Shown piece after piece: positions 42,609-49,356 of a stretch of 64,000 nt of DNA. The notes beneath the pieces were generated by a model. It searched no databases. It was not told the origin of the DNA and saw only the letters and a program-made list of their open reading frames with translations. The position numbers and the translations under genes are program-made. Within the stretch, counting starts at the first letter, position 1, and each line of letters starts with the position of its first letter. This stretch comes from Mycolicibacter sp. MU0083. GTDB taxonomy: Bacteria > Actinomycetota > Actinomycetes > Mycobacteriales > Mycobacteriaceae. Location of the stretch: NCBI RefSeq assembly GCF_963378075.1, contig NZ_OY726394.1, forward strand, positions 1,984,001-2,048,000, written 5' to 3'.

Positions 42609-44054
42609 GTGAGTACACAGTGGCTGTGGTCGACGGGTTCCGGGGACTGGCTGGGCCGGTTGGTGCTCGAACGCGGAATCGCGGCCGTCTACCTGGTCGC
42701 ATTCGTCGCCGCCGCCCGCCAGTTCCGTGCCCTGATCGGAGAGCAGGGCATGCTGCCGGTTCCGCAGTACCTGCGACGACGACGGTTCTGGCTGACGCCC
42801 AGCATTTTTCACCTGCACTATTCGGACCGATTCTTCGCCGCGGTGAGCTGGCTGGGTGCCGGCGTGGCCGCGGCGTTGATGCTGGGTGCCGCGGGATCGG
42901 TGCCGCTGTGGGCGGCGATGGGCAGCTGGTTGCTGGTGTGGGCGCTATATCTGTCGATCGTCAACGTCGGTCAGACCTGGTACTCGTTCGGCTGGGAATC
43001 GATTCTGCTGGAATGCGGTCTGCTGGCGGTCTTCTTGGGCAACGACCGGGTGGCGCCGCCGGTTCTGGTGATGTGGCTGGCACGCTGGCTGCTGTTCCGC
43101 ATCGAGTTCGGTGCAGGCCTGATCAAGTTGCGCGGCGATTCCTGCTGGCGTGACCTGACCTGCCTGTACTACCACCACGAGACCCAGCCGATGCCGGGGC
43201 CGCTGAGTTGGTTCTTCCACCAGCTGCCCAAGCCGCTGCACCGGGTGGAGGCAGCCGGCAACCATGTCGTGCAACTTGTGGTGCCGTTCGGACTGTTCGC
43301 CCCACAGCCGATCGCCGGAGCCGCGGCCGGGGTCATCGTCGTCACCCAGTTGTGGCTGGTCGCGTCCGGCAACTTCGCCTGGCTGAACTGGCTGACGATC
43401 ATCCTGGCAGCCGGTGTCGCCGCCGGATCATTCCCCGCCGCAACGTTTTCGGGCGCATCGACCCGGGTGCCGCCCGACGCGCCCATCTGGTTCGCGGTCC
43501 TGGTGACGGTGTTCGCCGCGACGGTTCTGGTGCTCAGCTACTGGCCGATACGCAATCTCGCGTCCCGCGATCAACGGATGAACGTCACCTTCAATCCGTT
43601 TCATCTGGTCAACAGTTACGGTGCCTTCGGCACCGTCGGCCGCTCGCGTCGAGAGCTGGTGATCGAGGGGACCTCAGCGGCGTGCGTCACCGCGCAGACC
43701 GTATGGCGGGAATACGAATTCAAGGGGAAACCGGGTGCGGTCAAACGACGCCCGCGTCAGTGGGCGCCCTATCATCTGCGACTGGACTGGCTGATGTGGT
43801 TCGCCGCCCTGTCCCCGCGCTATGGACTGCCCTGGCGGGACGCCTTGTTGCAGCGACTCCTGCGCAACGACCGTGACACCGTGCGACTGCTGCGGCACAA
43901 CCCTTTTCCGGATACTCCACCGCACTTCGTCCGAATCCTGGTCTACGACTACCGCTTCACCACACGCGCCGAACGGCGTCGCGACGGCGCATGGTGGCAT
44001 CGCACCCTGGTGGGTGTCTATGTGCCGCCTACCGCGGCGGAGCTATTGCGCTAG
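42609..44054 (+). CDS. Lipase-maturation-factor-family membrane protein
   Basis: A 481-residue multi-pass membrane protein. The blocks NVGQTWYSFGWESILLECG, FRIEFGAGLIKLRGDSCWRDLTCLYYHHETQPMP and FHLVNSYGAFGTVGRSR are the hallmark of the LMF1/LMF2 family, in which the animal members fold secreted lipases in the ER. There are about seven to nine hydrophobic segments before residue 320 and a soluble C-terminal domain. The role in mycobacteria is unknown. GTG start with GAGGAG 7 nt upstream. Confidence 0.88.
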   Translation: MSTQWLWSTGSGDWLGRLVLERGIAAVYLVAFVAAARQFRALIGEQGMLPVPQYLRRRRFWLTPSIFHLHYSDRFFAAVSWLGAGVAAALMLGAAGSVPLWAAMGSWLLVWALYLSIVNVGQTWYSFGWESILLECGLLAVFLGNDRVAPPVLVMWLARWLLFRIEFGAGLIKLRGDSCWRDLTCLYYHHETQPMPGPLSWFFHQLPKPLHRVEAAGNHVVQLVVPFGLFAPQPIAGAAAGVIVVTQLWLVASGNFAWLNWLTIILAAGVAAGSFPAATFSGASTRVPPDAPIWFAVLVTVFAATVLVLSYWPIRNLASRDQRMNVTFNPFHLVNSYGAFGTVGRSRRELVIEGTSAACVTAQTVWREYEFKGKPGAVKRRPRQWAPYHLRLDWLMWFAALSPRYGLPWRDALLQRLLRNDRDTVRLLRHNPFPDTPPHFVRILVYDYRFTTRAERRRDGAWWHRTLVGVYVPPTAAELLR

Positions 44055-45461
44055 TCCCCAGTTGTCGGGTGGTTGGGTGTTTTCGATGAAGTGGTAGGGG
44101 TTGGTGCGGGGTTGGCCGTGGTCTTGGTGGGGTGGGGGGATCCATTCGACTTTGCCGGTGGGTCCGAGTCGGGTGGTCCAGTGTTGGTCGGTGGCGGTGC
44201 GGTTGTCGGGGCCGCAGGCTAGGGCGAGGGAGTCGATTTCGGTGTGTCCGCCGTGGGCCCAGTCGTTGTCGAGGTGGTGGGCTTGGCAGCGGTAGCCGGT
44301 GGCGGGGCAGCCGGGTTTGGTGCAGCCGCGGTCGCGGGCGTGCAGGACGATGCGTTGGTCGGCGGTGGCCAGGCGTTTGGTGCGGCCGAGCCATAGGGCG
44401 CGGCCGTTGCCGTCGAAGATGGCGAGGTAGTGGTAGGCGTGTTCGGCCATGCGCAGCAGGTCGCGCATGGGTAGCACGGTGTCGCCGGCGGTGTGGGCTT
44501 TGCCGGTGATGGGTGTGGTTTCAGGCGTGGGGTGGCCGGTGGCCGCTTCGATTTCGGCGAGTGTGGTGGTGACGATGACGGTGACGGGCAGGCCGTTGAG
44601 TTGGCCGAGGTCTTTGGAGGCCAGCAGGGCGCGGACGGCGGCCAGGAGGGCGTCGTGGTTGCGTTGGTCGGGTCGGCGGTGATCGTTGTGGATCTGTTCT
44701 TCGGTGGGGGTGCCGTGCACGCAGGGGTGTTCGTCGTCGCTGTTGGCCATGCCGGGGGCGGCGAGTTTGGCCAGGATGGGTTCGAGGTGTGCGCGTAGTT
44801 CGGGGGTGAGTTTGCCGGTCAGGGTGCTCAGGCCGTCGGGGCCTTGGCGGCCCAGGCGCAGGCCGCGGTGGGTGTGGCGGTGGTGGTCGCTGTAGTCGGT
44901 GTCGTCGGTCAGGACGGCGATGAGGTGGTTGGCGAAGCGGGTGAAGGTTTCGGGGTCGTAGTCGGCGGCGAGGGTGGCCAGGTAGGCGTCGGCCTGGTCG
45001 CGTTTGGTGGCGGGGGTGGTGGCCGGGATCTTGTGGTGGGCTTTGCGGGCGATGGTGATGTGTTCGGGGCTGATGTGGCCGGCGGCTTGGGCGGCGGCCA
45101 GGGCGGGCAGGACGGGTGGCAGGGGTTCGCCGGTCATCGCGGTGCGGGGTCCGAGGTCGGCGGCTTCGGCGATGCGTCGGCGGGCGTCGGTGCGACTGAT
45201 GCGCAGGCGTTCGGTCAGGTCGCGGCTCAGTGAGCAGGCGCCCAGGGGGCCGGGGTGGGCTTCGGTGGTCAGTCGGGCCAGGATCCGGTGGTCGACGGTC
45301 GGGGCCTGCCAGGTGAGTTTTTCCCGGCGGGCCAGGATCGTCAGCAGTTCCTCGGCGTCGAAGCCGTCGAAGCAGCACCCCGCCAACTGGGCCGAGGCGG
45401 TCTCGATCGTTTCCAGGCACCGCAGGACGGTGTCTCGGTCGGTGACGGCACTCCCTGTCAT
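44043..45461 (-). CDS. 13E12-type DUF222/HNH endonuclease-like protein
   Basis: A 472-residue protein with a DUF222 domain (about 15-330) and a C-terminal HNH domain (about 385-440: RGCTKPGCPATGYRCQAHH, HTEIDSLALACGPDN). It is the type repeated as REP13E12 in M. tuberculosis. The coding strand is unusually C-rich, read as Pro/Thr/His/Arg codons ending in C. Activity unproven. Start ATG 45461 chosen for the TAGCGT hexamer 7 nt upstream; a GTG at 45485 is in frame. It overlaps the convergent LMF gene by 12 nt. Confidence 0.88.
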   Translation of the reverse strand: MTGSAVTDRDTVLRCLETIETASAQLAGCCFDGFDAEELLTILARREKLTWQAPTVDHRILARLTTEAHPGPLGACSLSRDLTERLRISRTDARRRIAEAADLGPRTAMTGEPLPPVLPALAAAQAAGHISPEHITIARKAHHKIPATTPATKRDQADAYLATLAADYDPETFTRFANHLIAVLTDDTDYSDHHRHTHRGLRLGRQGPDGLSTLTGKLTPELRAHLEPILAKLAAPGMANSDDEHPCVHGTPTEEQIHNDHRRPDQRNHDALLAAVRALLASKDLGQLNGLPVTVIVTTTLAEIEAATGHPTPETTPITGKAHTAGDTVLPMRDLLRMAEHAYHYLAIFDGNGRALWLGRTKRLATADQRIVLHARDRGCTKPGCPATGYRCQAHHLDNDWAHGGHTEIDSLALACGPDNRTATDQHWTTRLGPTGKVEWIPPPHQDHGQPRTNPYHFIENTQPPDNWGLAQ

Positions 45462-45468
45462 GATTCGA

Positions 45469-45474
45469 ACGCTA
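45469..45474 (-). promoter_or_regulatory. -10 hexamer of a leaderless 13E12-type transcript
   Basis: Minus-strand TAGCGT, then 7 nt, then the ATG at 45461. It decides the start. Confidence 0.45.
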
Positions 45475-45549
45475 GTGCGAACCACCGACAGAAAACCCGC
45501 CCGGACAGCCCCGGAAGTTAAGAGATCAATGAGAAAAATCGGGGGCGGG

Positions 45550-45972
45550 TTACCGCGTGCCGACCCAGACGGTGGTGGCCACCGACGCGACCGTCAGGAC
45601 CGCCAGCAAGGCGATATCGAGACCGCCGAGGCGCGGGGTCTCCACCCCTTCGGCCGCCAACCGGCGCTCGCGGGCGATCAGGAACAGCGGAAAGGTCACG
45701 CTGATCGCGATGAGGAGTCCGCCCGCAATATAGGCCCACACGAAACGTACCCGGTGCCTTCGGGCCTCCAGAACCATCAGGACCGCCGCGGCCAGGAACA
45801 ACAGCACGATGTCGACGGTGATCGAGCGCGACGCCGCCGTCACCGCGGTATCGGGCAAGAACTGGGACAGGTGGGAGGCGTCATAGGCCAGATTCTGGCT
45901 CCAGGTGGCGGCCAACGCGACGACGGCGATAGCGGCGTAGACACCGCAACGGACCTTGGCGGCAGTATTCAT
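45550..45972 (-). CDS. DUF2834 membrane protein
   Basis: A 140-residue protein with four predicted transmembrane helices. FLPDTAVTAASRSITVDIVLL, VLEARRHRVRFVWAYIAGGLLIAISVTFPLFLIARERRL is the typical DUF2834 layout (read as two blocks here), with function unknown. Minus-strand TAGCGT lies 6 nt before the ATG, so the mRNA is probably leaderless. Confidence 0.85.
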   Translation of the reverse strand: MNTAAKVRCGVYAAIAVVALAATWSQNLAYDASHLSQFLPDTAVTAASRSITVDIVLLFLAAAVLMVLEARRHRVRFVWAYIAGGLLIAISVTFPLFLIARERRLAAEGVETPRLGGLDIALLAVLTVASVATTVWVGTR

Positions 45973-45978
45973 CCGATC

Positions 45979-45984
45979 ACGCTA
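45979..45984 (-). promoter_or_regulatory. -10 hexamer of a leaderless DUF2834 transcript
   Basis: Minus-strand TAGCGT, then 6 nt, then the ATG at 45972. Confidence 0.45.
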
Positions 45985-46018
45985 ACGCCCGCGGCCCCGG
46001 GTCGATCGCGGTTTCTCC

Positions 46019-46450
46019 TCAGAGCTCCAGCAACACCGTCACCGGCCCGTCGTTGACCAGTTCCACCTGCATATGTGCCCCGAACCTGCCGGTCGCCACC
46101 CGCGCACCCAGATCGCGTAGCGCCGCGGCGAACTCATCGACCAACGGTTGCGCGACCGGTCCCGGGGCCGCGGCGTTCCACGAAGGGCGCCGGCCCTTGG
46201 CGGTATCGGCGTACAGGGTGAACTGGCTGACCACCAGAACCGGCGCGCCCACCTCGGCGGCAGACCGCTGATCGTCGAGAATTCGCAACTGCCAAAGCTT
46301 TTCGGCCAGTCGCCGTGCGGTAGCGGGATCGTCGGTGTGGGTCACGCCGACCAGCGCGAGCAGTCCCTGGCCGTCCGGTTCGATGGCGCCGACGATCTCG
46401 CCGTCGACACTGACCCGGGCCGACGAAACACGTTGAACCAGAACTCGCAC
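46019..46450 (-). CDS. dtd: D-aminoacyl-tRNA deacylase
   Basis: A 143-residue Dtd that removes D-amino acids from t[26 protein letters not shown] contains the SQFTLYAD motif, and [14 protein letters not shown] the C-terminal NxGPVT motif that faces the active site of the other subunit. The GTG start has minus-strand TAGCAT 7 nt upstream. It is divergent from the thiamine-binding family gene. Confidence 0.95.
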   Translation of the reverse strand: MRVLVQRVSSARVSVDGEIVGAIEPDGQGLLALVGVTHTDDPATARRLAEKLWQLRILDDQRSAAEVGAPVLVVSQFTLYADTAKGRRPSWNAAAPGPVAQPLVDEFAAALRDLGARVATGRFGAHMQVELVNDGPVTVLLEL

Positions 46451-46457
46451 GGCCTCG

Positions 46458-46471
46458 ATGCTAGGTAGGCT
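46458..46471. promoter_or_regulatory. Back-to-back divergent -10 hexamers (dtd / thiamine-binding gene)
   Basis: Minus-strand TAGCAT (46458-46463) serves dtd and plus-strand TAGGCT (46466-46471) serves the opposite gene. They are separated by 2 bp. The plus transcript would start near 46479 with a leader of about 25 nt. Confidence 0.5.
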
Positions 46472-46503
46472 CGCCCTGATGCCGATCGGGAGGGGTGAGT
46501 CAG

Positions 46504-46818
46504 GTGTCGGTACTGGTGGCGTTCTCGGTGACTCCGCTCGGCGTGGGGGAGGGCGTCGGGGAGATCGTCGCCGAAGCCGTGCGCGTCGTTCGGGAATCGG
46601 GCCTGCCCAACCGCACCGACGCGATGTTCACCGTGATCGAAAGCGATAGCTGGGCCGAGGCGATGTCGGTGGTGCAGCGGGCGGTGGAAGCCGTGGCGGC
46701 CCGGTCACCGCGCGTCAGCACCGTGATCAAAGCGGACTGGCGCGACGGTGCGGTCGACGCGATGAACGCCAAGGTGGCGTCGATCGAACATCACCTGGCA
46801 CCACCGCCGATCAGTTGA
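46504..46818 (+). CDS. Thiamine-binding/MTH1187 (DUF77) family protein (Rv1898-like)
   Basis: A 104-residue ferredoxin-like protein: [27 protein letters not shown] and [24 protein letters not shown] are the MTH1187/YkoF pattern. Family members bind thiamine or related pyrimidines. Start at GTG 46504, because GGGAGGGG ends about 8 nt upstream; a GTG at 46495 lies within that Shine-Dalgarno. It overlaps the convergent dipeptidase gene by 8 nt. Confidence 0.85.
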   Translation: MSVLVAFSVTPLGVGEGVGEIVAEAVRVVRESGLPNRTDAMFTVIESDSWAEAMSVVQRAVEAVAARSPRVSTVIKADWRDGAVDAMNAKVASIEHHLAPPPIS

Positions 46819-47470
46819 CCGGGACGTCCAGGATGGGACGTCCCACGTCGGCACCCGGACCGTTGAAATGCCACCACTCCCCGGAGTACACGGTCAGCCC
46901 GCCGGCCGTCATCGCGTCGCGCAGTGCGGCGCGTTCGGCTGCGGCCCGCGCACTGATCCCGTCGGCGAAAGCCATCGCGGTCGGCGAGAAATCGTCGAAG
47001 TCGGTGCCCATCTCGGCCAGGCGCCCCTGCGGATCCGCGGTGGTCACGTCGACCGACCTTCCGGTTTCGTGGCTGCGGGCCAGCGAACCGGGCCGGGCCA
47101 CCCAGCTCGGGTCGGGCACCACCTCGAACATCCGGACCTGCACGGCGTGCGGGCGGTAGCAGTCCCAGAACACCAGGATCCGGCCACGGCGACGCAGGAC
47201 GGCGGCCGCGGTCGCCAGGCCCGGCGCCAGCGACTCGTGCACCAGGCATCGGGCATCGGCGGGGTAGAGCTGCCGGCCGACGAAGTTGTTCGCGGTGGCA
47301 TATCGCAGGTCGATGAAGGCGTCGGGCACCGCGGTTCGCACGTCGACGAAACCGGCCGCGCGGGCCTGCTCCGACACCGCCGGTACGTCGGCCCCCGGCG
47401 CGGCCTCGGCGCTACCGGTCGATCCGGCCAGTAGGACGCCGATAACGATCATGATCCGCAGTGTCGACAT
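46811..47470 (-). CDS. Exported VanX-like D-Ala-D-Ala dipeptidase (M15D)
   Basis: A 219-residue zinc peptidase with a signal peptide (cleavage near residue 24, GSAEAAP). [19 protein letters not shown] is the VanX N-terminal block, [14 protein letters not shown] is the SxHxxGxxxD zinc motif, and GEWWHFNG carries the catalytic Glu and last zinc ligand. It should cleave D-Ala-D-Ala outside the membrane. In a mycobacterial wall rich in 3-3 crosslinks it may recycle released peptide; this is an inference. Confidence 0.88.
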   Translation of the reverse strand: MSTLRIMIVIGVLLAGSTGSAEAAPGADVPAVSEQARAAGFVDVRTAVPDAFIDLRYATANNFVGRQLYPADARCLVHESLAPGLATAAAVLRRRGRILVFWDCYRPHAVQVRMFEVVPDPSWVARPGSLARSHETGRSVDVTTADPQGRLAEMGTDFDDFSPTAMAFADGISARAAAERAALRDAMTAGGLTVYSGEWWHFNGPGADVGRPILDVPVN

Positions 47471-47487
47471 CTGCTCATTGTGCGGCC

Positions 47488-48234
47488 TCAGGCCGCGACC
47501 ACGATCGTCAGCTTGGTGTCGTCCCGTTCCACCCGCATCCCGGCCCGACGAGCGGTGGCCGCCACGGCGGCGGCGTCGTCGGGCTCGGACCTGGTGGTGG
47601 CCAGGGCCCTGGCCAAGCGTCCCTTGTGGGCTTTGTTGAAGTGGCTCACCGACACCCGGCGGCCGTCGGGATGCTCGGCGACCACGTCCACGCGCACCGC
47701 GCCCGGGACGGTCGCCAATGCCGCGTACGACCCCGATCTGAGATCGACGACCAGCTCGTTCTGGGCGATCTCCGCCAGCAGCGGTTCCAGCACGGGCCGC
47801 CAGCGCCGGGACAGTCCGGGCCGGCCGGGCAACTTCGACGTCGCCGAGAGCCGGTAGGCGGGCACCGGGTCGGTGGCCCGCAGCAGCCCGAAGAGTGCGG
47901 AGCCGACCGCGAGTCGGGCGCCGGCGCGGACGGCTTCGGCGCCGCGCAAGGATTCGACGTCCAGGGCCTCATACAACACGCCGGTGTAGCGGTTGATGGC
48001 CGGCGCGGTGGGTGCGGTCCGCAGTGCGGCGTTGCGCTCGATCTCAGCGCCCTGTTTGGCGGACAGCCCCAGGGCGCGTCGGCTGGCCTCCGGATCCGCG
48101 GCCAGGGTGATCAACTCGTCGATCAGCTCGGCACGCAGATCGGTCAGCTGGGGCGAGGCCAGCGCATCGAGGCGCAACGGCGGGCCGTCGCCGTCGGCAC
48201 GTTTGGTCTCCGATGGGGGCAGCAGCACGATCAC
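47488..48234 (-). CDS. yaaA: YaaA-family peroxide stress protein
   Basis: A 248-residue YaaA/DUF328 protein: VLLPPSETKRADGDG at the N-terminus, AINRYTGVLYEALD, YRLSATSKLPG and VVDLRSGSYAAL, VSHFNKAHKGRLARAL are the family blocks. In E. coli YaaA limits intracellular iron and DNA damage during peroxide stress. The GTG at 48234 forms a GTGA overlap with the PAP2 stop, which decides this start over the longer frame. Confidence 0.88.
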   Translation of the reverse strand: MIVLLPPSETKRADGDGPPLRLDALASPQLTDLRAELIDELITLAADPEASRRALGLSAKQGAEIERNAALRTAPTAPAINRYTGVLYEALDVESLRGAEAVRAGARLAVGSALFGLLRATDPVPAYRLSATSKLPGRPGLSRRWRPVLEPLLAEIAQNELVVDLRSGSYAALATVPGAVRVDVVAEHPDGRRVSVSHFNKAHKGRLARALATTRSEPDDAAAVAATARRAGMRVERDDTKLTIVVAA

Positions 48235-48749
48235 AGCGCAGACGTTAACCGAGCCGTTCCGCACACCATTGCGCTGGCAAGCATTGCCGCTCCGACGGTA
48301 TCGGTGACGAAGTGGTAACCGCAGGCCACCAGCCCGAGCATGCCCAGCAGACTCATCCCGGCGGCCACGGTCAACGCCCAACGTCGGGCCACTTCGCCCA
48401 CGGTCACCACGACCATCATGCCGAGCACGGCCACCACGAGCGCGGTATGACCGCTGGGATATTCCAGGTAAGGCCCGTTGCGGCGATCGAAGACCTGCTT
48501 GAGCCCCGCATTGACCATGGTGACGGCGACCGGACAGGCCAGCACCGCGACGGCCAAGGCCCACTGCCGCCGGTAGAGTGCGACCGCCAGACAGGCCAAC
48601 GACACCGCCAGCACCAGTCCGTCACTGGTGAAGGCCAACAGCCAACGCGGCTGGTCACCGAGGACCGTTCGGGTGTGGTGGCCGAACCAGCTGTCGACAA
48701 CCGTGGAGCCGCGGCCCACCGCCCAACCCAGCGCCAGCGTGGCCAACAA
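48231..48749 (-). CDS. PAP2-family membrane phosphatase
   Basis: At least 172 residues with about five hydrophobic helices. KQVFDRRNGPYLEYPSGHT covers phosphatase motifs 1 and 2 in a shortened form, and GYHFVTDTVG is motif 3 with the catalytic His-Asp. A lipid or polyprenyl phosphate is the likely substrate. The start is uncertain: the frame is open into the STAS gene, but that part is plainly the shadow of STAS. The TTG at 48749 is the first usable codon. Confidence 0.75.
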   Translation of the reverse strand: MLATLALGWAVGRGSTVVDSWFGHHTRTVLGDQPRWLLAFTSDGLVLAVSLACLAVALYRRQWALAVAVLACPVAVTMVNAGLKQVFDRRNGPYLEYPSGHTALVVAVLGMMVVVTVGEVARRWALTVAAGMSLLGMLGLVACGYHFVTDTVGAAMLASAMVCGTARLTSAL

Positions 48750-48798
48750 TCCGATTGGCGGCCACCAGCGCAGGATGGCGGCGAGACCCCGACCTATG

Positions 48799-49257
48799 TC
48801 AGGCCGATTTCTGGAACAGCGGCAGCAGCGCCTGACGGCGCTGGTCGTTACCGTCCGCCAAGGCGTGCAGTGCCTGGTCGACCGAGAGCGCGGTCGGGAA
48901 CTTGGCGTCCTCGTCGAAATCACCCAGCAGCTCCGCTACCGCCGGGCCCTCGATCAGGGTCCATTCCACGCCGGCGGCGACGCAGTCCCCGTCGAGCACG
49001 CAGAGCAGCCAGATACCGGCGGGGGCGAACGAGGTGACCCCACTCAAGTCGAGTACCAGCGGTTCCTTGGCCAACACGAAACGTCGGACGTGTTCACTGA
49101 GCTGGTCCACGTTGGTGGCGTCGATCCGACCCCGGATCGTGATGACCGTCGCGAGATGCCGGTAGTGCGCCCGAACCTGTGCGCCGTCGCACTCGGTGAC
49201 GGAATTGCCCTGCCGGGTGATCCGAGCCGCGCTGCGTGTGGTGATCTCGATTGCCAT
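48799..49257 (-). CDS. STAS-domain protein, anti-sigma factor antagonist-like (Rv1904-like)
   Basis: A 152-residue protein with a STAS domain from about residue 30: VITIRGRIDATNVDQLSEHVRRFVL and PLVLDLSGVTSFAPAGIWLLCVL. In typical antagonists the loop reads DxSG with a phosphorylatable Ser after the Asp-Leu-Ser-Gly strand (F-x-D-S); here it is SFAPAG, so the regulatory Ser seems missing. It may be a non-switchable STAS protein. GGGGGC precedes the ATG. It is the first gene of a STAS-PAP2-yaaA run. Confidence 0.88.
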   Translation of the reverse strand: MAIEITTRSAARITRQGNSVTECDGAQVRAHYRHLATVITIRGRIDATNVDQLSEHVRRFVLAKEPLVLDLSGVTSFAPAGIWLLCVLDGDCVAAGVEWTLIEGPAVAELLGDFDEDAKFPTALSVDQALHALADGNDQRRQALLPLFQKSA

Positions 49258-49356
49258 GCCAGCCCCCGCTTCCGATCGTGTTCGTTGCCGGCGGACGAGC
49301 CGACCTCGATGTTTCCCGACGTTATGCGGTGAAGTTAAGGCGCCTTGTGCGGCCGA

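Noticed and set aside
44043..45461. Intein or group I intron home for the HNH gene
   Set aside because: The HNH protein is free-standing with its own -10 and stop; no interrupted host gene or splice signals are seen.
46461..46479. CTAGGTAGGCT near dtd as an IdeR box
   Set aside because: It resembles the left half only with a 1-bp deletion; two -10 hexamers explain the sequence.
46458..46649. Leaderless ATG at 46479 starting a small protein
   Set aside because: It is 7 nt from TAGGCT, but the frame is a shadow of the thiamine-binding gene; the transcript more likely uses the GTG at 46504 behind GGGAGGGG.
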